A program made the position numbers and the translations under genes. A DNA stretch of 64,000 nt from Streptomyces fodineus (GTDB taxonomy: Bacteria > Actinomycetota > Actinomycetes > Streptomycetales > Streptomycetaceae), in contig NZ_CP017248.1 in NCBI RefSeq assembly GCF_001735805.1, positions 1,736,001-1,800,000 on the forward strand. The letters run 5' to 3'. Below, piece after piece: positions 56,172 to 64,000 of this stretch; position 1 is the stretch's first letter, and each line of letters opens with the position of its first letter. The notes under the pieces are model-generated. The model did not search any database. It had not been told where the DNA came from and saw only the letters and a program-made list of their open reading frames with translations.

Positions 56172-56308
56172 GCCACCCACCCTCCGCCACGCCAGGTCAT
56201 TCATGAAACAGAAACACAGGCTATAGGCGCGCCTCAAAAGGATCAATACCGCCGACTTGAAGGGCACTTGAGTGTCAGGGCGGTCGGGGTGAGCGCCGCG
56301 CACAAGCC

Positions 56309-56380
56309 GAAGGCGCCTTCCCGCGAGCCCGTGGCAGCAGCCCGGGCAGACCCGATGGGCCGGGGCGGGAAGGCGCCTTC
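56309..56380 (-). terminator. 15-bp perfect inverted repeat after the sigma factor gene
   Basis: Arms at 56309-56323 and 56366-56380 are perfectly complementary. Each contains GAAGGCGCCTTC, itself a 12-bp palindrome. The pair lies 35 nt past the sigma stop. It is a likely terminator, and the palindromes could also be protein-binding sites. Confidence 0.5.
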
Positions 56381-56414
56381 AGTGAGACGCGCGAGGTCAG
56401 CGGTACTCAGCGGC

Positions 56415-57047
56415 TCAGCGGTGCTGCTCCAGGGCGAAGGTCCGCAGACCGGAGCGTGTGATCGCGTCGAGCAGCTCCGCCGAGCGCTGCGACCGCTCCG
56501 TCTCACGCTGGAGCAGCTTCTCCAGATGGGCCAGGCAGCGTGACCGTATGGGTCCCAGGGAACCGCGCGGCATGCCCAGCGTGGCGCTGATCTCGTCGTA
56601 GGACATCGGCGGGTCGGTCACCAGCAGCCCGAGCAGCGCCTGACATTTGGGCGAGAGCGCGCAGTACGCGAGCAGCACCTCGTTGTCGCGCTCCTTCGCC
56701 AGCGCCCTTTCCTCGGGGTGGTTCTCCGACGGCTCCGAGCGGTCGAAGACGGGTGAGTCCCCGACCGGCACGCTGCGGCCGGATTTGTCGATGAGTTTGA
56801 GGCTCTCCCGGCGGGCCGATACGGCGATCCACTGGGCGAGCTTCTCGGGATCGCGGAGTTTGCCCAGATGCTGGATCACGCGCATCCAGGTGGTCTGACT
56901 GACGTCCTCGCTGTCGGCCGCGCTCAGCCTGTGCCCCCGGGCGATCGCCCATATCAGGGGCGTGTACCGTTCTACGATCCGGTTCCAGCTGTCCTGGTTC
57001 CCGGCCATGCAATCGTCTACTAGCTCATTCAGCGTAGGCGTGCGCAT
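56415..57047 (-). CDS. ECF-like RNA polymerase sigma factor
   Basis: A 210-residue sigma-70 family protein with only regions 2 and 4. Region 2 spans about 17-86 (WNRIVERYTPLIWAIA, then DSEDVSQTTWMRV, the -10 recognition helix area). Region 4 spans about 123-178 (LSPKCQALLGLL, then YDEISATLGMPRGSLGP, a helix-turn-helix for the -35 element). There is no extra C-terminal domain. The start ATG 57047 has GGGGG 6 nt upstream. No classical anti-sigma gene is adjacent, only an 84-aa ORF. It is the only obvious regulator inside the cluster part of the window and is divergent from the mutase genes, so it may control the PKS operon. That is inference. Confidence 0.88.
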   Translation of the reverse strand: MRTPTLNELVDDCMAGNQDSWNRIVERYTPLIWAIARGHRLSAADSEDVSQTTWMRVIQHLGKLRDPEKLAQWIAVSARRESLKLIDKSGRSVPVGDSPVFDRSEPSENHPEERALAKERDNEVLLAYCALSPKCQALLGLLVTDPPMSYDEISATLGMPRGSLGPIRSRCLAHLEKLLQRETERSQRSAELLDAITRSGLRTFALEQHR

Positions 57048-57500
57048 CTATCCCCCGTTTGTTCAGTTTCCCTTCCGCAGCCGGCCACATGACGGCGTTT
57101 ACTCCCGCGACGACAGTTGCCGATAGAAACAGCCGACGCCGGCCGGGCGGCCGGGACCGGGCTGCAGAATCGTTCCACGCCAGCCCTTACCGAGCTGTCG
57201 ACTGACGTGGATGAACCCGTACTGATTCCTCGTCAATAACCGGCAACGCCAGCCACCACTCCCAAGGACCCGACCCCGCCGACATGGAAAGAGTATGTCG
57301 AAGAGGCCGGGATCCCGTCAAAGGCATGCCACCAACGTCACTGCCTTTGAGGCGAGTTGGGGAGCCGCTCGGCAGATCGGCCACATCCCCGGTGAGATGC
57401 CGGTGACCTGCTGATTCCGTCGGTATCAGCAAAGGAATGCCTCCTTCCGTTCAAGGTCGGACGCGCCCTTGTCCCAGGTTGGAAACAAGCCTTTACTTCA

Positions 57501-57511
57501 TCGTTCAACGA
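57501..57511. promoter_or_regulatory. Candidate operator TCGTTCAACGA
   Basis: An 11-bp palindrome (odd centre) with core GTTCAAC. The same core recurs at 57568-57578, with partial copies at 57449 and 57529. Confidence 0.35.
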
Positions 57512-57567
57512 ACTGAAAGGTGACCAAGGTTCAGCTATGGGCGCCGCAGGCAACCACTATCCAAAAT

Positions 57568-57578
57568 AGGTTCAACCT
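57568..57578. promoter_or_regulatory. Candidate operator AGGTTCAACCT
   Basis: A second 11-bp palindrome with core GTTCAAC, 67 bp from the first. It lies about 164 bp upstream of the promoter-like site of the mutase operon. Confidence 0.35.
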
Positions 57579-57741
57579 TGTATCGGTTACCGCTCTATTA
57601 CATGACCGGCCCCCGAAGGACGGCAGAGCCGCATGATGCGGAGGGCGACCGCGGCCGTCGCCCTCGCGAGCGGCCCCGCATCCCCAACTTGTTTTCCGGC
57701 AAGTAACTTAGGCGGGATTTTTCGCACCCACCCGTCACCTA

Positions 57742-57771
57742 TTGACGGGCACGATCACGGCCTTCTATCTT
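57742..57771 (+). promoter_or_regulatory. Sigma-70-type promoter candidate for the mutase operon
   Basis: TTGACG at 57742-57747 and TATCTT at 57766-57771 are separated by 18 nt, close to the vegetative consensus. Transcription from here would leave a leader of about 350 nt. Confidence 0.4.
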
Positions 57772-58127
57772 CCAGGAACGGCAAACCCTTTCCCGTGCCG
57801 GAATTTCGGAACTTGGGATTCCGACGGCGTCGACCCGGCGAGGAAATCGCTTTCGGGTCACCGGCATACCCCGCCGACGTCGTCCCCCGCCTGATGAGCA
57901 CGGCTCTGTCCAGAGCCGGCCGGCCACCGCGCCGCCCGCCAACTCCCCCGTGGCTGCGAGCGGTTGCCGGTCCGCACCCACCACGCCGCCCCAGCGCGCC
58001 GGCACCGCTCAGGGCGTCTCCCCCGCCTCCCCCGGCACACCACGCCCTTCGCTTCTCCGCTTCGGCGAGGCCGACGCACCTACCTCGAGATCATCAACGG
58101 GAGCAATACTCATGGAGGCAAGGCACC

Positions 58128-59708
58128 ATGGTGCGCAACTCTGAGTCGGGCATTCCCATCGAGCCGGTCTACGGACCCGACGCGCTCACCGGATGGGATC
58201 CCGCGACACGGCTCGGCGAGGCCGGCTCGTACCCCTTCACCCGCGGGGTCTACCCGTCGATGTATACGGGCCGTCCGTGGACGATGCGGCAGTACGCCGG
58301 CTTCGGCACGGCCGCCGAGTCCAACGCCCGCTACAAGCAGTTGATCGCCAACGGCACCACGGGGCTGTCGGTCGCCTTCGACCTGCCCACCCAGATGGGC
58401 CACGACTCCGACGCGCCCCTCGCCCATGGCGAGGTCGGCAAGGTCGGCGTGGCGATCGACTCGATCGACGACATGCGGGTGCTGTTCGGCGGCATCCCGC
58501 TGGACCAGGTGTCCACGTCGATGACCATCAACGCACCGGCCGCGGTACTGCTTCTGCTGTACCAGCTCGTGGCGGAGGAACAGGGCGTCCCGGCCGAGCG
58601 GTTGACGGGCACGATCCAGAACGACGTACTCAAGGAGTACATCGCGCGCGGTACGTACATCTTCCCGCCGAAGCCGTCCTTGAGGCTGATCGCCGACATC
58701 TTCAAGTACTGCAGGGCCGAGATCCCGAAGTGGAACACGATCTCGATCTCCGGCTACCACATGGCCGAGGCGGGCGCGTCCCCCGCGCAGGAGATCGCGT
58801 TCACCCTCGCCGACGGAATCGAGTACGTCCGTACGGCGGTGGCGGCCGGCATGGACGTCGACGACTTCGCCCCGCGCCTGTCCTTCTTCTTCGTCGCCCG
58901 CACCACGATCCTGGAGGAGATCGCCAAGTTCCGTGCCGCCCGCCGGATCTGGGCGCGGGTGATGCGGGAGGACTTCGGCGCACGGAACCCCAAGTCGATG
59001 ATGCTGCGCTTCCACACCCAGACGGCGGGCGTGCAGCTGACGGCCCAGCAGCCGGAGGTCAACCTGGTCCGCGTCACCGTCCAGGCGCTGGCGGCGGTGC
59101 TGGGCGGCACCCAGTCCCTGCACACCAACTCCTTCGACGAGGCCATCGCGCTGCCCACGGACAAGAGCGCCCGGCTGGCCCTGCGCACCCAGCAGGTCCT
59201 GGCCCACGAGACCGACGTGACGGCCACGGTGGACCCCTTCGCGGGCTCGTACGCCGTCGAGCGGATGACCGACGAGATCGAGGCCGCGGTGCTGGAGCTG
59301 ATGGGCAAGGTCGAGGACCTCGGCGGCGCGGTCGCCGCGATCGAACGCGGCTTCCAGAAGAACGAGATCGAGCGCAACGCCTACCGCATCGCCCAGGAGA
59401 CCGACGGCGGCGAGCGGCTGGTCGTCGGCGTCAACCGCTTCCAGCTGGACGAGGAGGAGCCGTACGAGCCGCTGCGGGTCGACCCGGCCATCGAAGCCCA
59501 GCAGGCCGAACGCCTGTGCAAGCTGCGCGCCTGGCGGGACGGCTCGCGTGTGGACGAGGCGCTCACCCGGCTGAGGAAGGCCGCCGAGGGCGCCGACAAC
59601 GTCCTGTACCCGATGAAGGACGCCCTCGCGGCCGGCGCCACCGTCGGCGAGGTGTCCGACGCGCTTCGTGACGTGTGGGGCACGTACGTGCCCACCGATG
59701 CCTTCTGA
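58128..59708 (+). CDS. Methylmalonyl-CoA mutase large (catalytic) subunit, split type
   Basis: Interconverts succinyl-CoA and (R)-methylmalonyl-CoA using adenosylcobalamin held by the neighbouring small subunit. It has 526 residues and is a TIM-barrel domain without a fused B12 domain. Aligning by memory with the Propionibacterium enzyme at a constant offset of 33, Tyr56 corresponds to Tyr89, Gln164 to Gln197, Arg174 to Arg207 and His211 to His244. Tyr and Arg at those places mark methylmalonyl-CoA mutase; isobutyryl-CoA mutase has Phe and Gln. ATG 58128 has GGAGG 9 nt upstream, and [17 protein letters not shown] is the usual family beginning. The small subunit follows after 28 nt. Beside a PKS using several methylmalonyl units, precursor supply is the likely role. 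Confidence 0.93.
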   Translation: MVRNSESGIPIEPVYGPDALTGWDPATRLGEAGSYPFTRGVYPSMYTGRPWTMRQYAGFGTAAESNARYKQLIANGTTGLSVAFDLPTQMGHDSDAPLAHGEVGKVGVAIDSIDDMRVLFGGIPLDQVSTSMTINAPAAVLLLLYQLVAEEQGVPAERLTGTIQNDVLKEYIARGTYIFPPKPSLRLIADIFKYCRAEIPKWNTISISGYHMAEAGASPAQEIAFTLADGIEYVRTAVAAGMDVDDFAPRLSFFFVARTTILEEIAKFRAARRIWARVMREDFGARNPKSMMLRFHTQTAGVQLTAQQPEVNLVRVTVQALAAVLGGTQSLHTNSFDEAIALPTDKSARLALRTQQVLAHETDVTATVDPFAGSYAVERMTDEIEAAVLELMGKVEDLGGAVAAIERGFQKNEIERNAYRIAQETDGGERLVVGVNRFQLDEEEPYEPLRVDPAIEAQQAERLCKLRAWRDGSRVDEALTRLRKAAEGADNVLYPMKDALAAGATVGEVSDALRDVWGTYVPTDAF

Positions 59709-59736
59709 ACCCGCAGTGGGAAAGGGTGACACAACG

Positions 59737-60144
59737 ATGCACGACCAGATCCGGATCGTCGTGGCCAAGCCGGGCCTCGACGGCCACGACCGTGGGGCGA
59801 AGGTGGTCGCACGGGCCCTGCGCGACGCCGGGATGGAGGTCATCTACACCGGTCTCCATCAGACGCCCGAGCAGATCGTGAACACCGCGATCCAGGAGGA
59901 CGCCGCCTTCGTCGGGCTGTCCGTCCTGTCCGGGGCACACATGACGGTCTTTCCCCGGGTGATCGAACTGCTGCGGGAACGCGACGCGGCGGACATCGAG
60001 GTCTTCGGCGGCGGCATCATTCCGGCAGCGGACATCGCACCGCTCAAGGAGCTGGGGGTGGCCGAGATCTTCACTCCGGGAACGCCGACCGGCAGGATCG
60101 TGGACTGGCTCCGCGACCGGGCCGAGGGCAGGCACCGATCCTGA
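59737..60144 (+). CDS. Methylmalonyl-CoA mutase small subunit, B12-binding
   Basis: A 135-residue Rossmann-like cobalamin-binding protein that pairs with the large subunit encoded just upstream. The DxHxxG signature is present as DGHDRG, with His17 as the expected lower cobalt ligand. SVLSG and the GGGIIP turn, which hold the nucleotide tail, follow. ATG 59737 is used because the conserved domain starts at once ([12 protein letters not shown]) and GGGAAAGGG lies upstream; an earlier in-frame ATG at 59668 would lie inside the large-subunit gene. No methylmalonyl-CoA epimerase or MeaB-type chaperone gene is seen nearby, so these must come from elsewhere in the genome. Confidence 0.94.
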   Translation: MHDQIRIVVAKPGLDGHDRGAKVVARALRDAGMEVIYTGLHQTPEQIVNTAIQEDAAFVGLSVLSGAHMTVFPRVIELLRERDAADIEVFGGGIIPAADIAPLKELGVAEIFTPGTPTGRIVDWLRDRAEGRHRS

Positions 60145-60186
60145 CGGCGCGCCAACTGCTGCCGGGCGCGGGGCACTTCCGCCCCG

Positions 60187-60192
60187 TATAGT
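60187..60192 (+). promoter_or_regulatory. TATAGT -10 element ahead of the methyltransferase gene
   Basis: TATAGT in a GC-rich 89-nt gap, 41 nt before the GTG start. No good -35 hexamer is visible, so it is tentative. Confidence 0.3.
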
Positions 60193-60233
60193 CGTGCCCA
60201 GCCGCATTCGCCCCCCCCGGCCGGAGGTTCCAC

Positions 60234-60899
60234 GTGACCGCGTCGCCCCTCTCAGACCAGGTGCACGCCGGCCAGGCCATGTACCGGCCGTCGACCCTGG
60301 CCATGTACGACCTGGTGGCCTTCAAGATCAACTGCCGGTTCCTCTTCCGGGTCCCGGTGTCCGAGGTGGTCGCCATGTTCGACCGCAACATCTCCCCGGA
60401 CCACCTGGACGTCGGCGTGGGCACCGGCTATTTCCTGGACCACTGCCGTACGGCACCGCGGCAGGCCATCACCCTGGCCGACCTGAACGAGCACTCGCTG
60501 CGCCACGCGGCCCGGCGCCTGGCCCGCTTCGAGGTCAGGACGGTCCGGGCCAACGCGCTGGAACCGCTCCCGCTTCCCAAGGCGGCCTTCGGCTCGGCGT
60601 CGACGAACTTCCTGCTGCACTGCGTGCCCGGCACCATTCGCCAGAAGGCCAAGGTGCTGGACCACGTCGCGGCCTGTGTACGGCCGGGTGGGCGCGTCTT
60701 CGGCGCGACCGTGCTCAGCAAAGGCGTACCGGTGGGGACGGCTGCCCGGGCCGCCTTCTCGGCGTGGAACTGGCGCGGCGTGATGCACAACGCCGAGGAC
60801 AGCCTCGAGGACCTGCGCACGGAGCTGGCCGCCCGTTTTCCCGCCCACAAGCTCTCCGTCCACGGCTGCACCGCGCTCTTCGAGGCCGACGTCCCCTGA
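60234..60899 (+). CDS. Class I SAM-dependent methyltransferase
   Basis: A 221-residue protein with a Rossmann methyltransferase fold. Motif I, the SAM-binding loop, is HLDVGVGTGYF (residues 57-67). An acidic ADLN follows at the end of strand 2, and VRPGGRVFGATVL is the post-motif region. The start is GTG 60234, with GGAGG 7 nt upstream. It follows the mutase small-subunit gene by 89 nt, possibly from its own promoter. The target cannot be read from the sequence. An O-methylation of the polyketide is possible given the location, but this family also occurs away from PKS clusters, so membership is unproven. Confidence 0.85.
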   Translation: MTASPLSDQVHAGQAMYRPSTLAMYDLVAFKINCRFLFRVPVSEVVAMFDRNISPDHLDVGVGTGYFLDHCRTAPRQAITLADLNEHSLRHAARRLARFEVRTVRANALEPLPLPKAAFGSASTNFLLHCVPGTIRQKAKVLDHVAACVRPGGRVFGATVLSKGVPVGTAARAAFSAWNWRGVMHNAEDSLEDLRTELAARFPAHKLSVHGCTALFEADVP

Positions 60900-60916
60900 C
60901 CCCCTGACCGGGGTCA
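60897..60916 (+). terminator. Hairpin overlapping the methyltransferase stop
   Basis: TGACCCC (60897-60903, including the stop codon) pairs with GGGGTCA (60910-60916) across 6 nt. The stem is short but perfect, and the next gene is on the opposite strand. Confidence 0.4.
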
Positions 60917-61052
60917 CCCCGTGCCGAGACCACCGACGCCTTCGTGCTTCCTCGTCACTCCGTGGCCCCCTCCCCCAGCGCCGCGGCAAGGTCGTCGACT
61001 TGCCGGGCGGTGAGGTCCGCCGGCTCCGGTCCGTGGCCGGGAGGCGGCGTCC

Positions 61053-61490
61053 CTACGCGCCGCGCACCAGCCGCTCCAGCGCCGCCCGGGCCCGCGCGTC
61101 GGACCGTGCGCGGGCCGCGACCGCGACCGCGAGCTCCCGTACCCACTCGTCGAGCGCCACCGGGCGCCGCGAGAGCACCACGCCGCGGACCTCCTTGCAC
61201 ACCTCGCCCTTGGGATGCCCGCCCGCCAGGTCCAGCACGAGACGCTGCTCGCCGAGGAAGACCTCGACCCGCTCGACGCGGCCCTCGCGCCCCGCGAGCC
61301 GGTCGGCCATGCCCCGCTTGCGCTCGACGGACACGGAACCCGGCGGCAGCGCCTCCGCGAGCGTCCCGCCGAGCACCCGGGCGTAGACCTCCAGGTCGGC
61401 GGCGTCCCGGCGGAGCGCGGCCGTCAGCAGGTCGATGGAGTCCGATTCCGCGCCGGGCTCGAACGGGACGGGGTCGTGTGGTGAGGTCAT
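61053..61490 (-). CDS. Conserved hypothetical actinobacterial protein
   Basis: A 145-residue soluble protein that I cannot assign to a named function. The sequence is rich in Arg and Ala, with a middle part that reads like a beta-sheet (VERVEVFLGEQRLVLDLAGG) and a C-terminal helix ending ARAALERLVRGA. There are no membrane segments or metal motifs. ATG 61490 has GAGAGG 7 nt upstream. It is 51 nt downstream of the YbjQ-like gene on the same strand, so it may be the last gene of that small operon. The gap to the methyltransferase hairpin marks a convenient right limit for the PKS cluster. Confidence 0.65.
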   Translation of the reverse strand: MTSPHDPVPFEPGAESDSIDLLTAALRRDAADLEVYARVLGGTLAEALPPGSVSVERKRGMADRLAGREGRVERVEVFLGEQRLVLDLAGGHPKGEVCKEVRGVVLSRRPVALDEWVRELAVAVAARARSDARARAALERLVRGA

Positions 61491-61541
61491 CGCGGGGCCT
61501 CTCGTGGTGTGCGGTTGATCCGAGTCTGCTGGGCCGGGTGC

Positions 61542-62402
61542 TCAGCCGTCCAGGCTGAGCACCATCGTCGGGCGCTCGATGACATGGTCCTCGCGCAGGG
61601 GCCGCACGGCCGTGCCGATCGCGAAGAACTCGGTGGTGTGACCGCCCCAGCGGTGGTTGTGCGCATTGAGCTGCACGCCGACGACGCCCTCCGCCCGAAG
61701 CTCCTCCGCCTCGTGCTGCATCCGCGCCATCGCCAGCTCCCGCGCGTCGTACAGCGCCTGGGTGAACTGCTCGATCTCCACGTTCTTGCCGAGGTTGGAG
61801 AACATCTGCCCCATCCGCTGGTGCGCTATGTGGTAGACGCAGGTGCCCATCACCATGCCGAGCGGGGCGTAGCCGGCGCGGATGAGCGTCCAGAAGTCCT
61901 GGCCATTGAGGTCCGAGGTGAACGGCTGGCCCTTGACGTTGCGCCAGCTGCCGCCGTTGCCGCCCGGCGCCGGGTGATCGGCCTTGACGGCGGTGCCGAC
62001 CGCGATGAACTCCGCGATGTCGCTGCCGAATTCACGGGCCTCGACGCTCAGCCGCACGCCGACGATGCCGTCCGCGCCCAGCTGGGCCGCCTCCGCCTCC
62101 ATGCGGGTCATGGCCAGCTCGCGGGCGTGGTACATGGCTTGGCTGAGCGTCGTCAGCTCCTGGTTCTTGCCCCAGCGGCCCAGCTGGATGCCCACGTGGT
62201 AGATCGAGCTGCCCAGTACGAGGCCGATGGGCCGGAATCCCGCCTCGCGCACGAGCAGGAACTCATTGACCGACAGGTCGCTGGTGAAGATCGAACCCGG
62301 CTTGCCCGGCTGCAGCTCGGCCAGCCGCCGCATCGCGTCGGCTGGCACGCCCTGGGCGGACATTCCCTCAGGAGTGCCGTCGGCGGGGTTGAAGACGGTC
62401 AT
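61542..62402 (-). CDS. YbjQ-like protein with two tandem domains
   Basis: A 286-residue soluble protein made of two copies of a YbjQ/heavy-metal-binding-like domain, roughly 37-145 and 159-275. The copies begin SIFTSDLSVNEF and QPFTSDLNGQDF and share GxVxGxxxYH and YxARELAMxRM blocks. Single-domain YbjQ proteins form pentamers, and their role is uncertain despite the heavy-metal name. ATG 62402 is supported by GAGGGGAA 9 nt upstream. It starts 13 nt after the stop of a related gene on the same strand, so the two are surely co-transcribed. Nothing ties it to polyketide synthesis. Confidence 0.8.
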   Translation of the reverse strand: MTVFNPADGTPEGMSAQGVPADAMRRLAELQPGKPGSIFTSDLSVNEFLLVREAGFRPIGLVLGSSIYHVGIQLGRWGKNQELTTLSQAMYHARELAMTRMEAEAAQLGADGIVGVRLSVEAREFGSDIAEFIAVGTAVKADHPAPGGNGGSWRNVKGQPFTSDLNGQDFWTLIRAGYAPLGMVMGTCVYHIAHQRMGQMFSNLGKNVEIEQFTQALYDARELAMARMQHEAEELRAEGVVGVQLNAHNHRWGGHTTEFFAIGTAVRPLREDHVIERPTMVLSLDG

Positions 62403-62415
62403 GAACGGGTTCCCC

Positions 62416-63357
62416 TCATCGCATGTCGGTGGCGGTGCGACGCATGGCCCGCCGGCGTCGTTCCGGGTCGAGCGGCATCACGGTGAGTGTGCGGGGCGGC
62501 TCCTCGCGTGCCGTGAAGCGGGCGACGGTGGTGCCCACCAGCGTCGCCTCGGCCACATGGTCCTGCTGGTCGTCGTTGCTCCTTCGCATGCAGGGTTCGC
62601 CCCAGATGCGCAGGTCGCCCGTGGAGAGGATCACGCCGTCGCCGCCCCGCCGCCCGCTCTGCGCCCGCAGGTGCGCACGGGCGTCGCAGCGCACGGCCTG
62701 GACGAGCTCGCTCCAGCCGCTGACCTCGGTGTTGCTCCACGAGCGCGTCTGTGCGCGGGTGGTGTAGTCGTCGTGGCGCACGCCGACGGACATCCCGTAC
62801 AGCAGCTCGACGGGGACCCAGCCCGCGGTCACCAGCTTCGCGAAGCCCCGGCCGTCGAGGTGGCAGGTGAACGGCTGCGGTGCCCGTACCGTTCCCGCCG
62901 CACGCACCGCGGTCCCGATCACCTTGAACTCCAGGCAGTTGGGCTGTGCCGCGAAGGGCGCCTCCGTCAGCTGTGCCGCGACGACGCCGTCGCCGCCGAG
63001 GGCCGAGCACTCCGCGGTCATCCGGTCGAGGGCCGAGCGGCGTGCCCGGTCGAGCACTTCGACGAGCGCGGCGGACGGGGCACCCCTTCCGGAGAGGGCT
63101 ACGGGCGCCGGGGCGCTGCTGAAGGCGTACTGCATGCCCCCGTAAAAACAGTCGTGATAGCCCCAGTACCGGCCGCGGCGGCCCACGTGGTAGACGGCCG
63201 ACCCCATGACCTGACCCACCGGTTCGAACCCCACGGCGCGCAGGGCGGCGAACTCACCGGTGGACAGTGCCGAGGACCACGTTCCGCTGCCGCGCACCTC
63301 CGCGATGCGCGCGGCTGCCGCCGGAGGCAGCCCGGCTCCCGTCCATTCCCCGCTCAT
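62416..63357 (-). CDS. YbjQ-like paralogue of the downstream gene
   Basis: A 313-residue protein with the same two-domain plan as its neighbour. The first copy is recognisable (GTWSSALSTGEF, then GQVMGSAVYHVG). The second is diverged (QPFTCHLDGRGF, then LLYGMSVGVRHD) and lacks the usual YH pair. ATG 63357 is preferred to an upstream in-frame ATG at 63396 because GGCGGGAAG lies upstream and the longer form adds only a basic, low-complexity leader. The C-terminus is very Arg-rich. It is the first gene of a two- or three-gene operon. Function unknown. Confidence 0.7.
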   Translation of the reverse strand: MSGEWTGAGLPPAAAARIAEVRGSGTWSSALSTGEFAALRAVGFEPVGQVMGSAVYHVGRRGRYWGYHDCFYGGMQYAFSSAPAPVALSGRGAPSAALVEVLDRARRSALDRMTAECSALGGDGVVAAQLTEAPFAAQPNCLEFKVIGTAVRAAGTVRAPQPFTCHLDGRGFAKLVTAGWVPVELLYGMSVGVRHDDYTTRAQTRSWSNTEVSGWSELVQAVRCDARAHLRAQSGRRGGDGVILSTGDLRIWGEPCMRRSNDDQQDHVAEATLVGTTVARFTAREEPPRTLTVMPLDPERRRRAMRRTATDMR

Positions 63358-63459
63358 GGACACCAACTTCCCGCCTCGTGTCCTGCCCAAGGGCATAGCG
63401 GGTCGAGTCTATGCCCGGCGGACTCACCGGTGGCGGGCGCCGTCCTCGAAGCGGTCGCC

Positions 63460-64000
63460 TCACTGCCGTCGGCCCGCCGCACGGGAGCGGTGGCCGGTCG
63501 TCGGACCGGCGGTGCTCTCCCGGACCAGGAGGGAGCTGCGCAGCACCACGGTGCGCAGCGGGTCACGCTTCCCGGCGATGCGGTCCAGCAGCAGGTTGGC
63601 CGCTGTCCACCCCAGGTCGTACGAGGGCAACTGCACCGTGGTCAGGCTGGGCCGCACCAGCGGCGCCCAGGGCACCTCGCCGAACGACAGCACGCCGATC
63701 TGCGGTGATTCCAGGCCGGCCTCGTGCACCGCCTGCAGCGCCCCGACGGCCATCAGGTTGTTGGCCGCGAAGACCGCGTCGGGCCGCTGCGGCGCCGCGA
63801 GCAGGTCGGCCATGGCCCTGCGCCCGCCCTCGACCTTGAAGTCGGCGTGCCGGGTGTAGTCGCGCAGCAGGTCGACGTCCTGGGCAGCGGTACCCGGGTC
63901 GTCGTCCAGAAAGTCCTGGATCGCCCGCCGGTAGCCTGCCAGCCGCTCCTGGGAGGTGGAGGCGCCCTGCGGGCCGGTGATGCAGGCGATCCGCCGGTAG
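63460..64000 (-). CDS. LacI-family transcriptional regulator (partial)
   Basis: The C-terminal 180 or so residues of a sugar-binding-like repressor; the helix-turn-helix lies beyond the right edge. Recognisable blocks are RRIACITGPQGASTSQERL, PDAVFAANNLMAVGAL, GVLSFGEVPWAPLVRP and LTTVQLPSYDLGWTAA, which follow the order of the periplasmic-binding-protein fold of the LacI/GalR family. It ends in a short Arg-rich tail. Its stop is 102 nt from the start of the YbjQ-like gene on the same strand. The effector cannot be told, and I see no link to the PKS cluster. Confidence 0.85.
   Translation of the reverse strand, partial: YRRIACITGPQGASTSQERLAGYRRAIQDFLDDDPGTAAQDVDLLRDYTRHADFKVEGGRRAMADLLAAPQRPDAVFAANNLMAVGALQAVHEAGLESPQIGVLSFGEVPWAPLVRPSLTTVQLPSYDLGWTAANLLLDRIAGKRDPLRTVVLRSSLLVRESTAGPTTGHRSRAAGRRQ

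Larger units (their letters stand above)
57048..58127. other. 1.08-kb divergent intergenic region
   Basis: I see no credible gene here; short open frames have poor codon structure. The stretch 57400-57780 is visibly richer in A/T than the rest of the window and holds the GTTCAA repeats and a promoter-like site. The 350 nt before the mutase start are a GC-rich leader in which I see no recognisable riboswitch. Confidence 0.7.

Noticed and set aside
57047..57150. Autoregulatory ECF-type promoter (GGCAAC with a CGTC further on) upstream of the sigma gene
   Set aside because: The spacing of about 21 nt is too long for a usual ECF promoter and the match is weak.
57187..57553. Two small minus-strand open frames in the divergent intergenic region
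   Set aside because: No good ribosome binding sites, odd composition, and overlap with the A/T-rich repeats that look regulatory.
57778..58127. Cobalamin riboswitch in the leader of the mutase gene
   Set aside because: I looked for a B12-box-like conserved core and saw none; the leader is GC-rich without a recognisable fold.
60955..61200. Extra small minus-strand gene overlapping the end of the conserved hypothetical gene
   Set aside because: It is a frame-shifted, Gly/Ala/Arg-rich shadow of 61053-61490.
1..64000. Insertion sequences, tRNA or rRNA genes, attachment sites
   Set aside because: None could be supported; no transposase-like protein, tRNA-like cloverleaf or rRNA sequence was seen.

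Overview
The window is high-GC DNA with strong Shine-Dalgarno sites, GTG as well as ATG starts and ATGA/GTGA gene overlaps, which points to an actinomycete, most likely Streptomyces. About 60 kb of it belongs to one modular type I polyketide synthase (PKS) cluster. Almost everything up to 57 kb is read on the minus strand.

Layout from left to right: a partial PKS gene with a KSQ-AT-ACP loading module plus the start of module 1 (1-5321, runs off the left edge); a DUF2867 protein; a cytochrome P450; then five PKS genes stacked head to tail (7816-53241), a type II thioesterase, an MFS exporter, a small unknown ORF and an ECF-like sigma factor (to 57047). A 1.08 kb A/T-richer divergent intergenic region follows. 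Plus-strand genes then encode the two subunits of a split methylmalonyl-CoA mutase and a small methyltransferase (58128-60899). The right end (from about 61 kb) holds a conserved hypothetical gene, two adjacent YbjQ-like duplicated-domain genes and a truncated LacI-type regulator. These look like chromosomal genes outside the cluster.

I label the PKS genes A (1-5321), then B (46750-53241), C (36119-46753), D (25470-36104), E (19055-25456) and F (7816-18921) in order of transcription from the right. Docking ends support B>C>D>E>F. Predicted modules: loading KSQ-AT(methylmalonyl)-ACP giving a propionyl starter, module 1 AT malonyl (rest unseen); B = methylmalonyl, DH-ER-KR; C = two malonyl modules, DH-KR each; D = malonyl DH-KR then methylmalonyl DH-KR; E = malonyl DH-ER-KR; F = two methylmalonyl modules whose DH and KR domains are both decayed, then ACP-TE. 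The inferred chain end is a methyl-branched tetraene, a saturated two-carbon spacer, and an unreduced 2,4-dimethyl-3,5-diketo thioester. Such an end would be expected to leave as a dimethyl pyrone or a related 1,3-dicarbonyl-derived ring. The compound itself is not identified.

The mutase pair probably supplies methylmalonyl-CoA (at least five such units are used per chain). The type II TE edits stalled ACPs, the MFS protein exports product, the P450 oxidises it, and the sigma factor is a candidate regulator. The least expected features are a 27-bp tandem repeat with a peptide-coding frame bridging genes E and F, near-identical AT and DH blocks shared between modules with a different codon style from their surroundings, two consecutive dead reductive loops next to the TE, and repeated GTTCAA palindromes in the divergent promoter region.
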